64,000 bases of DNA from Bradyrhizobium sp. CB2312 (GTDB lineage Bacteria > Pseudomonadota > Alphaproteobacteria > Rhizobiales > Xanthobacteraceae): positions 4,857,501-4,921,500 of the forward strand of contig NZ_CP121668.1 of NCBI RefSeq assembly GCF_029714425.1, written 5' to 3'. Shown one piece after another: positions 12,548-20,773 of the stretch. Numbering within the stretch: position 1 is the first letter of the stretch; each line of letters opens with the position of its first letter. The position numbers were made by a program, and so were the translations under genes. The notes below the pieces were generated by a model. The model made no database searches and was not told where the DNA came from. It was given only the letters and a program-made list of their open reading frames with translations.

Positions 12548-13681
12548 ATGAGCGACGGCAAGACCGGACTGCAACTGCGTTCGCTGATCAAGAAAAGCGG
12601 CGAGCTCGAGATCTCGCTCGTGGACGTGCCGACCCCCGAGCCTGCGGACGACGAGGTCGTCGTCCGCATCGAGGCGGCGCCGATCAACCCGTCCGATCTC
12701 GGGCTGCTCGTCGGCGCGGCCGACATGAGCACGGCCAAGGCGTCCGGTACGAAAGAGGCGCCGATCATCACCGCGAAAGTGCCTGACGGAGCGATGCGCG
12801 CGATGGGCGCGCGGCTCGACCAGTCCTTGCCGGTCGGCAACGAGGGCGCCGGCGTCGTCATCAAGTCCGGCTCGTCGGATGCCGCGAAGGCGCTGATGGG
12901 CAAGACCGTCGCGATGATCGGCGGCGCCATGTATTCGCAGTACCGGACGATGAAGGTCAGGGACTGCCAGCCGCTGCCCGAGGGCACGACGGCGGCAGAG
13001 GGCGCCTCGTGGTTCGTGAACCCGCTCACCGCGCTCGGCATGACCGAGACGATGCGGCGCGAGGGCCACAAGGCGCTGGTGCACACTGCGGCCGCCTCCA
13101 ATCTCGGCCAGATGCTGAACAAGATCTGCATCAAGGACGGCATCCCGCTGGTCAACATCGTGCGCAGCAAGGAGCAGGCGGAAATCCTGCACAAGATCGG
13201 CGCCAAATACGTTGTCGATTCCAGCGCGCCGAGCTTCCTTGACGATCTCACCAATGCGCTGGTCGAAACCGGCGCGACCATCGCCTTCGATGCCATCGGC
13301 GGCGGCAAGCTCGCCGGCGACATCCTCAACTGCATGGAAATCGCGATCAACAAGACCGCAAAGGAGTACAGCCGTTACGGCTCCAGCGTGCACAAGCAGG
13401 TCTATGTCTATGGCGCGCTCGATATCCGTCCGATCGAACTGCCGCGTGGCTTCGGCATGGCCTGGGGCGTCGGCGGCTGGTTGCTCACTCCGTTCCTGCA
13501 GAAGATCGGACCTGCCGACATCGGCCGGCTGCGTCAGCGTGTTGTGAGTGAGTTGAAGACGACCTTTGCCAGCCACTACACCAAGGTGGTGTCACTGCAG
13601 GAGACGCTCGATCCCGCCAACATCGCGGTGTACGCCAAACGCGCCACCGGCGAAAAATTCCTCATCAACCCAAATAAATAA
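12548..13681 (+). CDS. MDR-superfamily zinc-binding dehydrogenase-like oxidoreductase
   Basis: 377 residues. The GroES-like N-terminal domain (VDVPTPEPADDEVVVRIEAAPINPSDLGLL) and a Rossmann domain (ALVHTAAASNLGQMLNKI, AEILHKIGAKYVVDSS, IAFDAIGGGKLAG) mark a medium-chain dehydrogenase/reductase of the quinone-reductase-like group. Catalytic zinc ligands are not obvious, which favours a zinc-free NAD(P)H-dependent reductase. ATG 12548 follows GGGGAGG with 7-nt spacing. The substrate is unknown. It lies 34 nt after eno. Confidence 0.85.
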   Translation: MSDGKTGLQLRSLIKKSGELEISLVDVPTPEPADDEVVVRIEAAPINPSDLGLLVGAADMSTAKASGTKEAPIITAKVPDGAMRAMGARLDQSLPVGNEGAGVVIKSGSSDAAKALMGKTVAMIGGAMYSQYRTMKVRDCQPLPEGTTAAEGASWFVNPLTALGMTETMRREGHKALVHTAAASNLGQMLNKICIKDGIPLVNIVRSKEQAEILHKIGAKYVVDSSAPSFLDDLTNALVETGATIAFDAIGGGKLAGDILNCMEIAINKTAKEYSRYGSSVHKQVYVYGALDIRPIELPRGFGMAWGVGGWLLTPFLQKIGPADIGRLRQRVVSELKTTFASHYTKVVSLQETLDPANIAVYAKRATGEKFLINPNK

Positions 13682-13683
13682 TC

Positions 13684-13705
13684 GTGACGTGCCGCGGCAC
13701 GTCAC
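13684..13705. repeat. 22-bp perfect palindrome
   Basis: GTGACGTGCCG followed directly by its reverse complement, starting 2 nt after the oxidoreductase stop codon. It could be a hairpin or an operator; no T-run follows. Confidence 0.7.
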
Positions 13706-13720
13706 CGAAAGAAGGTCTTG

Positions 13721-13795
13721 CCTTCTGAGCGAAGCCGGAGATTATTCCGCCGCCATTTGAAAGCGGAAAAACCGCAGGGCGCTCAGAAGGGGACC
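13721..13795 (+). promoter_or_regulatory. Structured leader that can pair the RBS of the MBL-fold gene
   Basis: CCTTCTGAGCG (13721-13731) is the exact reverse complement of CGCTCAGAAGG (13780-13790). An inner pair, TTCCGC (13745-13750) and GCGGAA (13763-13768), and an outer GGTC/GACC pair can extend it. The ribosome-binding site AAGGGGA of the gene at 13801 overlaps the 3' arm, so the folded RNA would hide it. Confidence 0.55.
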
Positions 13796-13800
13796 TCTCC

Positions 13801-14799
13801 ATGACTGATCTCAATCGCCGTCACCTGCTCGCAGGCGCGGCCGCCATCGGTGCGGCCGCCGTCACCGGCCTCCGGCCAACCGCCGTCAATGCCGCAGTGC
13901 CGCAAGTCGGTACGCAGGCGCCGGGCTTCTATCGCTACAAGGTCGGCAGCATCGAGTGCACCTCGATCAATGACGGCGCGCGCACTTTCCCGATGCCCGA
14001 CAAGTTCGTCACCAACCTGTCGAAGGAAGAGGCGCTCGCTGCGGGCGAGGCTGCCTACATGCCCAAGGGCATGGTCACGGTGCCGTTCAACCCGCAGCTC
14101 ATCAACACCGGCTCCAAGCTGGTGCTGATCGACGCCGGCAACGGCGTCGCCAATCTCGAACCCAGCAAGGGCGCGGTCGGCCGCACGCTGCAAAACCTCC
14201 AGTCCGCCGGCGTCGATCCCAAGAGCATCGACGTGGTGCTGCTCTCGCATCTGCATCCCGACCACACCAACGGCATCCGCCTTGCCGACGGCGCGCTCGC
14301 CTTCCCGAACGCGGAGATCATGGTGCCGGGCAAGGATTGGGAGTTCTGGACCAGTGCCGACAACGCCGCCAAGGCCGAGTCCAATCCGATGATGAAGAAC
14401 TATTTCGCCAACGTGAAGAAGACCTTTGACGGCCTCGAGTCCAAGGTCACGAAATACGAGTGGGGCAAGGAAGTCGCGCCGGGCATCACCTCGATCGCAA
14501 CGCCGGGCCACACGCCGGGTCACACCTCATTCGCGGTCGCCTCGGGCGACAAGAAGGTCCTCATCCAGTCTGACGTCACCAACATTCCCGAATTCTTCCT
14601 GCGCAATCCGGATTGGCACGTAGCGTTCGACAACGATCCCGCGATGGCGCAGGAAACCCGCCACAAATTCTACGACATGGCGGCGGCGGAGAAGGCCACT
14701 GTCATCGGCTTCCACTTCACCTTCCCCTCTGTCGGCCATGTCGAGAAGGACGGCGCCAAGTATCGCCTGATCCCGTCGGCGTGGAATCCGACGATCTGA
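13801..14799 (+). CDS. Tat-exported MBL-fold metallo-hydrolase
   Basis: 332 residues. A twin-arginine-type leader (LNRRHLLAGAAAIGAAAVTG) is followed by a metallo-beta-lactamase domain with the metal-binding motif LLSHLHPDHTNG (HxHxDH, about residues 149-155), PGHTPGHTSF with a further His, and later the Asp in LIQSDVTN and His in IGFHFTFP. The layout is that of methyl-parathion-hydrolase or AHL-lactonase-like exported hydrolases; the substrate is not deducible. It is preceded by an inverted repeat overlapping its RBS and followed by a strong terminator. Confidence 0.87.
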   Translation: MTDLNRRHLLAGAAAIGAAAVTGLRPTAVNAAVPQVGTQAPGFYRYKVGSIECTSINDGARTFPMPDKFVTNLSKEEALAAGEAAYMPKGMVTVPFNPQLINTGSKLVLIDAGNGVANLEPSKGAVGRTLQNLQSAGVDPKSIDVVLLSHLHPDHTNGIRLADGALAFPNAEIMVPGKDWEFWTSADNAAKAESNPMMKNYFANVKKTFDGLESKVTKYEWGKEVAPGITSIATPGHTPGHTSFAVASGDKKVLIQSDVTNIPEFFLRNPDWHVAFDNDPAMAQETRHKFYDMAAAEKATVIGFHFTFPSVGHVEKDGAKYRLIPSAWNPTI

Positions 14800-14825
14800 G
14801 CTGGATTTGCATATTCGCACGAAAG

Positions 14826-14857
14826 ATCGGGCCGCCGCTTGGCGGCCCGATTGTTTT
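14826..14857 (+). terminator. Intrinsic terminator after the MBL-fold gene
   Basis: ATCGGGCCGCC (14826-14836) and GGCGGCCCGAT (14841-14851) form an 11-bp stem with a GCTT loop, followed by TGTTTT. Confidence 0.88.
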
Positions 14858-14983
14858 GGGCGACCATCTGCTTTCGCGAAACGCAGCGTTTCCAAACCGG
14901 ACCGGTTCATGCACTTGCATCCACCGACCCGGAACGCTTAAGTGCCGCCCCGGCACTCCCGCTCAAGCCCTCAAGGACAACCC

Positions 14984-15535
14984 ATGGCCTACAACATCGT
15001 CGTCATCGCCGGCAGCCTGCGCAAGGACAGTTTCTCGCTGAAGATCGCCAACGCGTTGGCAAAACTCGCGCCTGCCTCGCTCAAGCTCGAGGTCGTCACC
15101 CTCGGGGGCATCTCGTTCTTCAACCAGGACCTCGAGGGCGCGCCGCCGGCCGACTGGCTGGCCTTCCGCGACAAGCTCCAGAAGTCGGACGGCGTCATCT
15201 TCGTGACCCCCGAATACAACCGCGCCATCCCGGGCGTCCTCAAGAACGCCATCGACGTTGCCTCGCGCCCGTATGGCAAGAGCTCATTCAACGGCAAGCC
15301 GGTCGGCATCGTCTCGAACTCGCCGGGCCCGCTCGGTGGCGTCAGCGCGGCCAAGACGCTCCAGAACATCCTGCCGGGCATTGCCGGCCCGATCATGCAG
15401 CAGCCTGAGATCTATCTGAACGCGGTCGGCGACGCCTTCGATGCCGAGGGCAACCTGACCAAGGACTCGCTGAAGGGCGTGCTCCAGGCCTATATCGACG
15501 CCTTTGCCGCACACGTGGCCAAGCACCACGGCTGA
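14984..15535 (+). CDS. NADPH-dependent FMN reductase (flavodoxin-like)
   Basis: 183 residues. The flavodoxin-like fold is shown by VVIAGSLRKDSFSLKIANAL (phosphate-binding loop near the N-terminus), FVTPEYNRAIPGVLKNAID (the family signature) and IVSNSPGPLGG. Relatives (ChrR, azoreductase and quinone-reductase types) reduce FMN, quinones or chromate with NADPH. ATG 14984 has AAGGACAA upstream. A palindromic repeat follows the gene. Confidence 0.92.
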   Translation: MAYNIVVIAGSLRKDSFSLKIANALAKLAPASLKLEVVTLGGISFFNQDLEGAPPADWLAFRDKLQKSDGVIFVTPEYNRAIPGVLKNAIDVASRPYGKSSFNGKPVGIVSNSPGPLGGVSAAKTLQNILPGIAGPIMQQPEIYLNAVGDAFDAEGNLTKDSLKGVLQAYIDAFAAHVAKHHG

Positions 15536-15564
15536 GGCTTTCGCGCCGAAGCTTGCTCCACTTT

Positions 15565-15690
15565 CCGTCATGGCCGGGCTTGACCCGGCCATCCACGTCT
15601 TGGCCTCCAACGACGAAGAACGTGGATGCCCGGGCCTTCGCCGCGCCGAAGCGGCTTCGGCCGCGCAGGCGGGACAAGCCCCGGGCACGA
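15565..15690. repeat. Intergenic palindromic repeat
   Basis: CGTCATGGCCGGGCTTGACC, CGGCCATCCACGTCTT and a matching AAGAACGTGGATGCCCGGG downstream form an imperfect long inverted repeat of the kind scattered in Bradyrhizobium intergenic regions. It lies between the flavin reductase and ftsB-like genes. Confidence 0.75.
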
Positions 15691-15747
15691 GAGATACGGG
15701 CAGAGCGCACTAACACTCCCTTAACCAAGCTGCCCCATCTTCCCAGC

Positions 15748-16065
15748 ATGGTCTCCCGCGCGCGCCTGAAATCGATCCTGACCGGCCTTGCCCTCTATGC
15801 GATGGCGGCCGCGATCGTCGGCTATTTCGGCGTCAACGCCTACACTGGCAAGTACGGCCTCAACGCCCGCCAGGAACTCGACCAGGAGATCATCGCGCTG
15901 ACGAGCGAGCTCGCGCAGCTCAAGCGCGAGCGCGCCAGGAGCGAGCAGCGCGTCTCGCTGCTGCGCACCGACAAGATCGATCCCGACATGCTCGACGAGC
16001 GGGCGCGCTTCCAGCTCGACTATGTCAACCCGCATGATCTCGTTCGGATGATCCCGGCGAAGTAG
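15748..16065 (+). CDS. FtsB/DivIC-family septum formation initiator
   Basis: 105 residues: a short cytoplasmic N-terminus, one membrane segment (about residues 10-30, ILTGLALYAMAAAIVGYFGV), then a periplasmic coiled coil (QELDQEIIALTSELAQLKRE) and the family tail with DKIDPDMLDERARFQLDYVNP. This is the FtsB (DivIC-like) architecture, a divisome protein bridging FtsQ/FtsL. ATG 15748 (MVSRARLKS) is chosen because the upstream in-frame stretch is the repeat. Its position between eno and pdhA is usual in rhizobia. Confidence 0.9.
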   Translation: MVSRARLKSILTGLALYAMAAAIVGYFGVNAYTGKYGLNARQELDQEIIALTSELAQLKRERARSEQRVSLLRTDKIDPDMLDERARFQLDYVNPHDLVRMIPAK

Positions 16066-16219
16066 CGCTTTCCGCGCCATTCGAAACCGGTATCGAACGC
16101 CGAAGCCGAAATCCGGCACGCGTCGATCAATTCTACCGAAAGTCGCAAGCGTGGAACCGGACTGCCGCTTGACGGCCGTGCCGGTGCGGGCTCATGGCTT
16201 CCCACGCTGTCGGCCTGAG

Positions 16220-16260
16220 TTGACGCAGATCAACCGGGTCGAGCCGCCACAGCCTAGACT
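16220..16260 (+). promoter_or_regulatory. FixK/FNR-type box and -10 upstream of the GAF-Fis regulator
   Basis: TTGACGCAGATCAA (16220-16233) is a full TTGA-N6-TCAA anaerobox. A -10-like TAGACT lies at 16255-16260. This puts the box about 40-41 bp before a start near 16267, the class II position for FixK2/FNR activation. The leader would be short but would still hold the GGAGG ribosome-binding site at 16268-16272. Confidence 0.7.
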
Positions 16261-16280
16261 GCCACCCGGAGGAAACAGTG

Positions 16281-17240
16281 ATGAATGGGCTAATGTCCCG
16301 GCATCACGCGGCCCGTGTCGAGGCCGCCATTGCGTCAGGCCAGGCCGCGCGCTCTGCGCTGGTGGCCTCATGGTGCCGTTCGTCCCGCTTGCATCATCTC
16401 GATCCCGCCGGCCGCAATTCGCCGGTGCGGCTCAGCGACGCAGAACTGCGGCAGGCGCGTGAGCGCATCGCGCCGCTGCTTGCCGCCGCGCAAGGCGCCA
16501 TGGACCGGCTCTATCAGGCCGTCGGCGCTGCCGGCTGCTGCGTGCTGCTCGCCGACGGCGAGGGCGTGCCGGTCGACCGCCGCGGCACGCCGGCGGACGA
16601 CGTTACGTTTCAGTCCTGGGGCTTGTGGACCGGCGCGCTCTGGAGCGAGGAGCATGAGGGCACCAACGGCATCGGCACCTGCGTCGTCGAGCAGCGGCCG
16701 CTGACGATCGACCGCGACCAGCATTTCTTCACCCGCAACACGCTTCTGAGCTGCACCGCAGTTCCGATCTACGACCATGAAGCAGCTTTCGCGGGCGTGC
16801 TCGACGTCTCCTCCTGCCGCACCGACCGCACCGATGCGTACTCCAGCCTGATCGCGCTGGCGGCCGGCGAGGCGGCAAAGCGCATCGAGGCCGACTTGTT
16901 CCGCCGGGCTTTCCCTCATGCCCGCATCGTGCTGACGCAAGGTCCGGACGGCCAGTCGATCGGCCTCGTCGCGGTTGATGCAGACGATCTCGTGATCGGT
17001 GCGACCCGCGTCGCCCGCGCGGGACTCGGGATCGCGCCGGGCAGGGCGATGCAGCCGGTGCCCGCGGCCGATCTGCTCGGCGGCGATGCCGCGCATGATC
17101 ACCTCGCCGGCGGCCAGCGCGCGGTGTTGCAGCGGGCGCTGCTGCGCGCCGGCGGCAATGTCTCGGCCGCCGCAAAAGCCCTCGGCGTCAGCCGCGCCAC
17201 GCTGCACCGCAAGCTCAAGCGGTTCGAGATCAAGCACTGA
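16281..17240 (+). CDS. GAF-Fis transcription regulator, AcoR-like without AAA+ domain
   Basis: 319 residues. The N-terminus resembles AcoR-type activators (HHAARVEAAIASGQAARSAL, WCRSSRLHHLDPA), then a GAF domain (about 65-200) with LWSEEHEGTNGIGTCVVEQR and AVPIYDHEAAFAGVLDVSSC, then a linker and a C-terminal Fis-type helix-turn-helix (NVSAAAKALGVSRATLHRKL). The sigma-54 AAA+ module that AcoR has between these is absent (no GAFTGA, no Walker boxes), so it cannot remodel sigma-54 holoenzyme. The adjacent aldehyde dehydrogenase gene is the likely target. ATG 16281 sits 8 nt after GGAGG; a GTG at 16278 is possible. Confidence 0.85.
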   Translation: MNGLMSRHHAARVEAAIASGQAARSALVASWCRSSRLHHLDPAGRNSPVRLSDAELRQARERIAPLLAAAQGAMDRLYQAVGAAGCCVLLADGEGVPVDRRGTPADDVTFQSWGLWTGALWSEEHEGTNGIGTCVVEQRPLTIDRDQHFFTRNTLLSCTAVPIYDHEAAFAGVLDVSSCRTDRTDAYSSLIALAAGEAAKRIEADLFRRAFPHARIVLTQGPDGQSIGLVAVDADDLVIGATRVARAGLGIAPGRAMQPVPAADLLGGDAAHDHLAGGQRAVLQRALLRAGGNVSAAAKALGVSRATLHRKLKRFEIKH

Positions 17241-17253
17241 GCTTCAGCCGTCA

Positions 17254-17300
17254 TTGCGAGCCACCGGGTCCGCGCGAAGCGCGGCCCCGGTGGCTCGCAA
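17254..17300. repeat. Palindromic repeat after the GAF-Fis gene
   Basis: TTGCGAGCCACCGGG (17254-17268) and CCCGGTGGCTCGCAA (17286-17300) are perfect 15-bp arms around a second CCGCGC-GAA-GCGCGG stem. It belongs to the 'cattgcgag' family seen again near 27070 and 42060. It may act as a terminator for the regulator gene. Confidence 0.8.
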
Positions 17301-17341
17301 CGACGATGTGGAGGCCGCAAACGTCCCATCTCCCCCGCGAC

Positions 17342-17359
17342 TGTCGCAGAACTGCGACA
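17342..17359. promoter_or_regulatory. Operator-like inverted repeat upstream of the ALDH gene
   Basis: TGTCGCAG-AA-CTGCGACA, perfect 8-bp half-sites, centred about 124 nt before the ALDH start. Fis-type dimeric activators bind such dyads; the neighbouring GAF-Fis protein is the natural candidate. Confidence 0.55.
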
Positions 17360-17474
17360 CTCCCGCCTGGCCATCGCTGCCGCCCGGGCTGACAGAAATC
17401 ACCACCCGCGAGATCGTTGGCGCAAGTCGTGAACACACGGCGGATCGCGCAAACATCAACATCGGGAGTGAGCA

Positions 17475-18992
17475 ATGAACAAGGTGGAATTCCTCGGCGT
17501 CACCCAAAGCCCCTTCGCCGAACGCTACGACAATTTCATCGGCGGCAAGTTCGTGGCGCCGATCTCGGGCAAATATTTCGACAATTCTTCGCCGGTGACC
17601 GGCAAGGTTGTCTGCAAGATCGCGCGCTCCGATGCGCAGGACGTCGAGGCCGCGCTCGATGCGGCCCATGCCGCCAAGGCCGCGTGGGGACGCACCAGCG
17701 TCGCCGAGCGCGCCGCGATCCTGAACAAGATCGCCGACCGCATGGAGGAGAATCTCGAGCGCCTTGCGGTCGCCGAGACCTGGGACAACGGCAAGCCAAT
17801 CCGCGAGACCCGCGCCGCCGATCTGCCGCTGGCGATCGACCACTTCCGCTACTTCGCCGGCGTCGTCCGCGCGCAGGAAGGCTCGATTGGCGAGATCGAC
17901 CACGACACCATCGCCTATCATTTCCACGAGCCGCTCGGCGTGGTCGGCCAGATCATCCCCTGGAACTTCCCGCTGCTGATGGCGTGCTGGAAGCTCGCAC
18001 CGGCGCTCGCCGCCGGCAATTGCGTGGTGCTCAAGCCCGCCGAGCAGACGCCGGCCTCGATCATGGTCTGGGCCGAGATCATCGGCGACCTGCTGCCGCC
18101 AGGCGTGCTCAACATCGTCAACGGTTTTGGCCTCGAGGCCGGCAAGCCGCTCGCCTCCAGCCCGCGCATCGCCAAGATCGCCTTTACCGGCGAGACCACG
18201 ACCGGCCGGCTGATCATGCAATATGCCAGCCAGAACCTGATCCCCGTGACGCTGGAGCTCGGCGGCAAGTCGCCGAACATCTTTTTCAAGGACGTCACCG
18301 CCGAGGACGACGACTTCTTCGACAAGGCGATCGAAGGCTTCGTCATGTTCGCCCTGAACCAGGGCGAGGTCTGCACCTGTCCGAGCCGCGCGCTGGTCCA
18401 TGCCGACATCTATGACCGCTTCATGGAGCGGGCTCTCAAGCGCGTCGCCGCCATCAAGCAGGGCGACCCGCGCGCGGCCGACACCATGATCGGCGCGCAG
18501 GCCTCCAGCGAGCAGCTCGCAAAAATCCTCTCCTATATCGACATCGGCAAGCAGGAGGGTGCCAAGGTGCTCGCGGGCGGCGGACGCGCCGAGCTCGCCG
18601 GTGATCTCTCGGGCGGCTTCTACGTCCAGCCGACGGTGTTCGAAGGCAACAACAAGATGCGCATCTTCCAGGAGGAGATCTTCGGCCCCGTGGTCTCGGT
18701 CACGACCTTCAAGACCGACGACGAGGCGCTGGCGATCGCCAACGACACGCTCTATGGCCTCGGGGCCGGCGTCTGGAGCCGCGATGCCAACCGCTGCTAC
18801 CGCTTCGGAAGGGCGATCCAGGCCGGCCGGGTCTGGACCAACTGCTACCATGCCTATCCCGCGCATGCGGCCTTCGGCGGCTACAAGCAGTCGGGCGTCG
18901 GCCGCGAGACCCACAAGATGATGCTCGATCACTATCAGCAGACCAAGAACCTCCTGGTCAGCTATAGCCCGAAGAAGCTCGGCTTCTTCTGA
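17475..18992 (+). CDS. Acetaldehyde-type aldehyde dehydrogenase (AcoD/ExaC-like)
   Basis: 505-residue NAD-dependent cytosolic enzyme oxidising an aldehyde to its acid. NAD-binding and catalytic motifs: [38 protein letters not shown] with the general-base Glu, and [11 protein letters not shown] in which Cys300 aligns with the nucleophile. The EVCTCPSR signature and the C-terminal YSPKKLGFF favour the AcoD/ExaC/AldA acetaldehyde group. RBS GGGAG precedes ATG 17475. Its regulator lies just upstream and is probably under oxygen control. Confidence 0.93.
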   Translation: MNKVEFLGVTQSPFAERYDNFIGGKFVAPISGKYFDNSSPVTGKVVCKIARSDAQDVEAALDAAHAAKAAWGRTSVAERAAILNKIADRMEENLERLAVAETWDNGKPIRETRAADLPLAIDHFRYFAGVVRAQEGSIGEIDHDTIAYHFHEPLGVVGQIIPWNFPLLMACWKLAPALAAGNCVVLKPAEQTPASIMVWAEIIGDLLPPGVLNIVNGFGLEAGKPLASSPRIAKIAFTGETTTGRLIMQYASQNLIPVTLELGGKSPNIFFKDVTAEDDDFFDKAIEGFVMFALNQGEVCTCPSRALVHADIYDRFMERALKRVAAIKQGDPRAADTMIGAQASSEQLAKILSYIDIGKQEGAKVLAGGGRAELAGDLSGGFYVQPTVFEGNNKMRIFQEEIFGPVVSVTTFKTDDEALAIANDTLYGLGAGVWSRDANRCYRFGRAIQAGRVWTNCYHAYPAHAAFGGYKQSGVGRETHKMMLDHYQQTKNLLVSYSPKKLGFF

Positions 18993-19139
18993 TCGAAGAT
19001 GTGATCGGGCGGAAGAGAGCGCCCGCTCCATCGTCATCCATCTGTCAGAGTCTTGGGACAAGACGGGCAGCGCCGCGCCTATCCGGGTTCGGCGCTGCTG
19101 GCGTTCGAGGCAATGCCAGGCAAAGACGGAGGCTTGGCG

Positions 19140-20519
19140 ATGCGAAACGGTCGTTCACGACGGACAATGTATGTTGGAGCGCTGCTGTTCGGCGCGGCGT
19201 TGCTCTCGCTGTCGACAGCCTTCGCACAGACCGGCCCGGCTCCGGCTGGCGCCAAGCAGATTCCGACCCTCGATGGCAAGCCGCCGCTGATCCTCGGGCA
19301 TCGCGGACTGCCGGGGCTGGTGGCCGAAGAGACCGAGGCATCGTACGAGCTTGCGGCAGCGCTCGGCACTGATGCGCTCGAAGAGGATCTGCACCTGACC
19401 AAGGACTGCGTCCTCGTGGTGCGCCATAACCCCTGGCTCAGCGACAACACCAATGTGGCCGAGGTCGCCAAGACCAACGCGACTGTTGCGGCCCGCAAGC
19501 GCACGGTGCCCGGCGTGCGCGTGAAGGCGCCTGCTTCCCCGACCGCGCCTGCTGACTATCTGACCGATCTCACCGATCCCGCGGATCTCAAATCGGTGCT
19601 GAAGTCGCTGATCGTGGATGGCGAGGACCACACCAACGACTGGTCGATCACCGACTTCACCATGGCCGAGCTGAAGGAATGGATCGCCGGAACCACCTAT
19701 GATGCCGCCAACGAACGGCCAAAGATCTTCAACGGAAAATTCCCGGTCATCAGCTTCCAGGACGTCATCGACATCGCCAAGGCCAAAAGCAATGCGACGG
19801 GGCGTCCCATCCTGGTCTATCCCGAGACCAAGAACCCGACCTGGAACAATGCCCAGGCGATAGCAAACGGCTGCGGCGCGCCCGGCAGCCGTCCGCTCGA
19901 AGATGCCCTGATCAAGATCATCAAGGACAATGGACTGAACACCAAGGACGCGCCCATCCTGGTCCAGAGCTTCGAGCCGGGTAGCCTGAAATACATGCGC
20001 AGCCATGGCCTCGAGACGCGGCAGGTCCAGCTCATCGACGGCAACGGCATCGACTTCAAGACCGGCAAGGTGCTGCTCAACAACATCACGAGCTCGCGTC
20101 CGTTCGACTGGACGATTGCGGGTGATGCGCGCCTCTACGATGCGATGCTGACCCCGGAGGGCCTTGCCGAGATCAAGACCTATGCCGACGGCATCGGTCC
20201 GTGGAAGGCCTATATCGTTCCGCTCATGATCGCGCCGTGGAAGGACAGCAACGCCGACGGCACACCCTACAAGGGATCGACCCCGGAGGCATCGACGCAG
20301 GAGCCGACCAGCCTCGTTGCCGACGCGCACAAACTCGGCCTGTTCGTGCACGTCTTCACATTCCGGAACGAGAAGAAATATCTCGCCGCCGATTATCGCG
20401 GTGATCCCGGTCTCGAATATCTCAAATTTTTTCGTCTCGGTGTGGACGGAGTTTTCACCGATTTCACGCACACTGGCGTTGCCGCTCGCGCAGCCTATCT
20501 GCGCGAGCTCGGCTGGTAG
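19140..20519 (+). CDS. Exported glycerophosphodiester phosphodiesterase
   Basis: 459 residues with a signal peptide (about 1-30: YVGALLFGAALLSLSTAFAQ). The GDPD catalytic start ILGHRGLPG is followed by EETEASYELAAALGTDALEEDLHLTKDC; the usual HD after the metal site is HNP here (VVRHNPWL). The later DGVFTDF matches the family's C-terminal part. Periplasmic GlpQ-type enzymes free glycerol 3-phosphate from deacylated phospholipids. ATG 19140 follows GGAGG with 7-nt spacing. The protein is longer than plain GDPDs, as in GlpQ-type enzymes. Confidence 0.88.
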   Translation: MRNGRSRRTMYVGALLFGAALLSLSTAFAQTGPAPAGAKQIPTLDGKPPLILGHRGLPGLVAEETEASYELAAALGTDALEEDLHLTKDCVLVVRHNPWLSDNTNVAEVAKTNATVAARKRTVPGVRVKAPASPTAPADYLTDLTDPADLKSVLKSLIVDGEDHTNDWSITDFTMAELKEWIAGTTYDAANERPKIFNGKFPVISFQDVIDIAKAKSNATGRPILVYPETKNPTWNNAQAIANGCGAPGSRPLEDALIKIIKDNGLNTKDAPILVQSFEPGSLKYMRSHGLETRQVQLIDGNGIDFKTGKVLLNNITSSRPFDWTIAGDARLYDAMLTPEGLAEIKTYADGIGPWKAYIVPLMIAPWKDSNADGTPYKGSTPEASTQEPTSLVADAHKLGLFVHVFTFRNEKKYLAADYRGDPGLEYLKFFRLGVDGVFTDFTHTGVAARAAYLRELGW

Positions 20520-20534
20520 GGCTGCCGTACGAAT

Positions 20535-20583
20535 CGGACACGCGACGAGCCTTCGGCCTTGGGACGAGCGTGTCCGGTTTGGT
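20535..20583 (+). terminator. Terminator-like hairpin after the GDPD gene
   Basis: CGGACACGC (20535-20543) pairs with GCGTGTCCG (20568-20576), with CCTTCGG-type pairing in the loop, followed by GTTTGG. It separates the GDPD gene from the pdh operon. Confidence 0.5.
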
Positions 20584-20773
20584 TGCCTTGGGCTGCCTGC
20601 TGCTGCGCGTCGGCGGGGAGCTAATGTTGCCCAATCCACGCCAAAGGTTTTGCAAAGTTTCGGCCACGTTGCAGTGCGGCATAATGAAAATCGTGCTATT
20701 CCGTTGCGGTGCTTTCCAACCGCGTTTGACTTGGGTTAGAGAGGGCTGAAGTTTTCTCTGACCCGGAATTCCC

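Noticed and set aside
17360..17474. Sigma-54 (-24/-12) promoter before the ALDH gene
   Set aside because: Candidates such as TGGCCATCGCTGC have the wrong spacing, and the neighbouring regulator lacks the AAA+ module needed for sigma-54.
17244..19061. 605-codon open frame on the minus strand
   Set aside because: Antisense shadow of the aldehyde dehydrogenase gene, low-complexity and without motifs.
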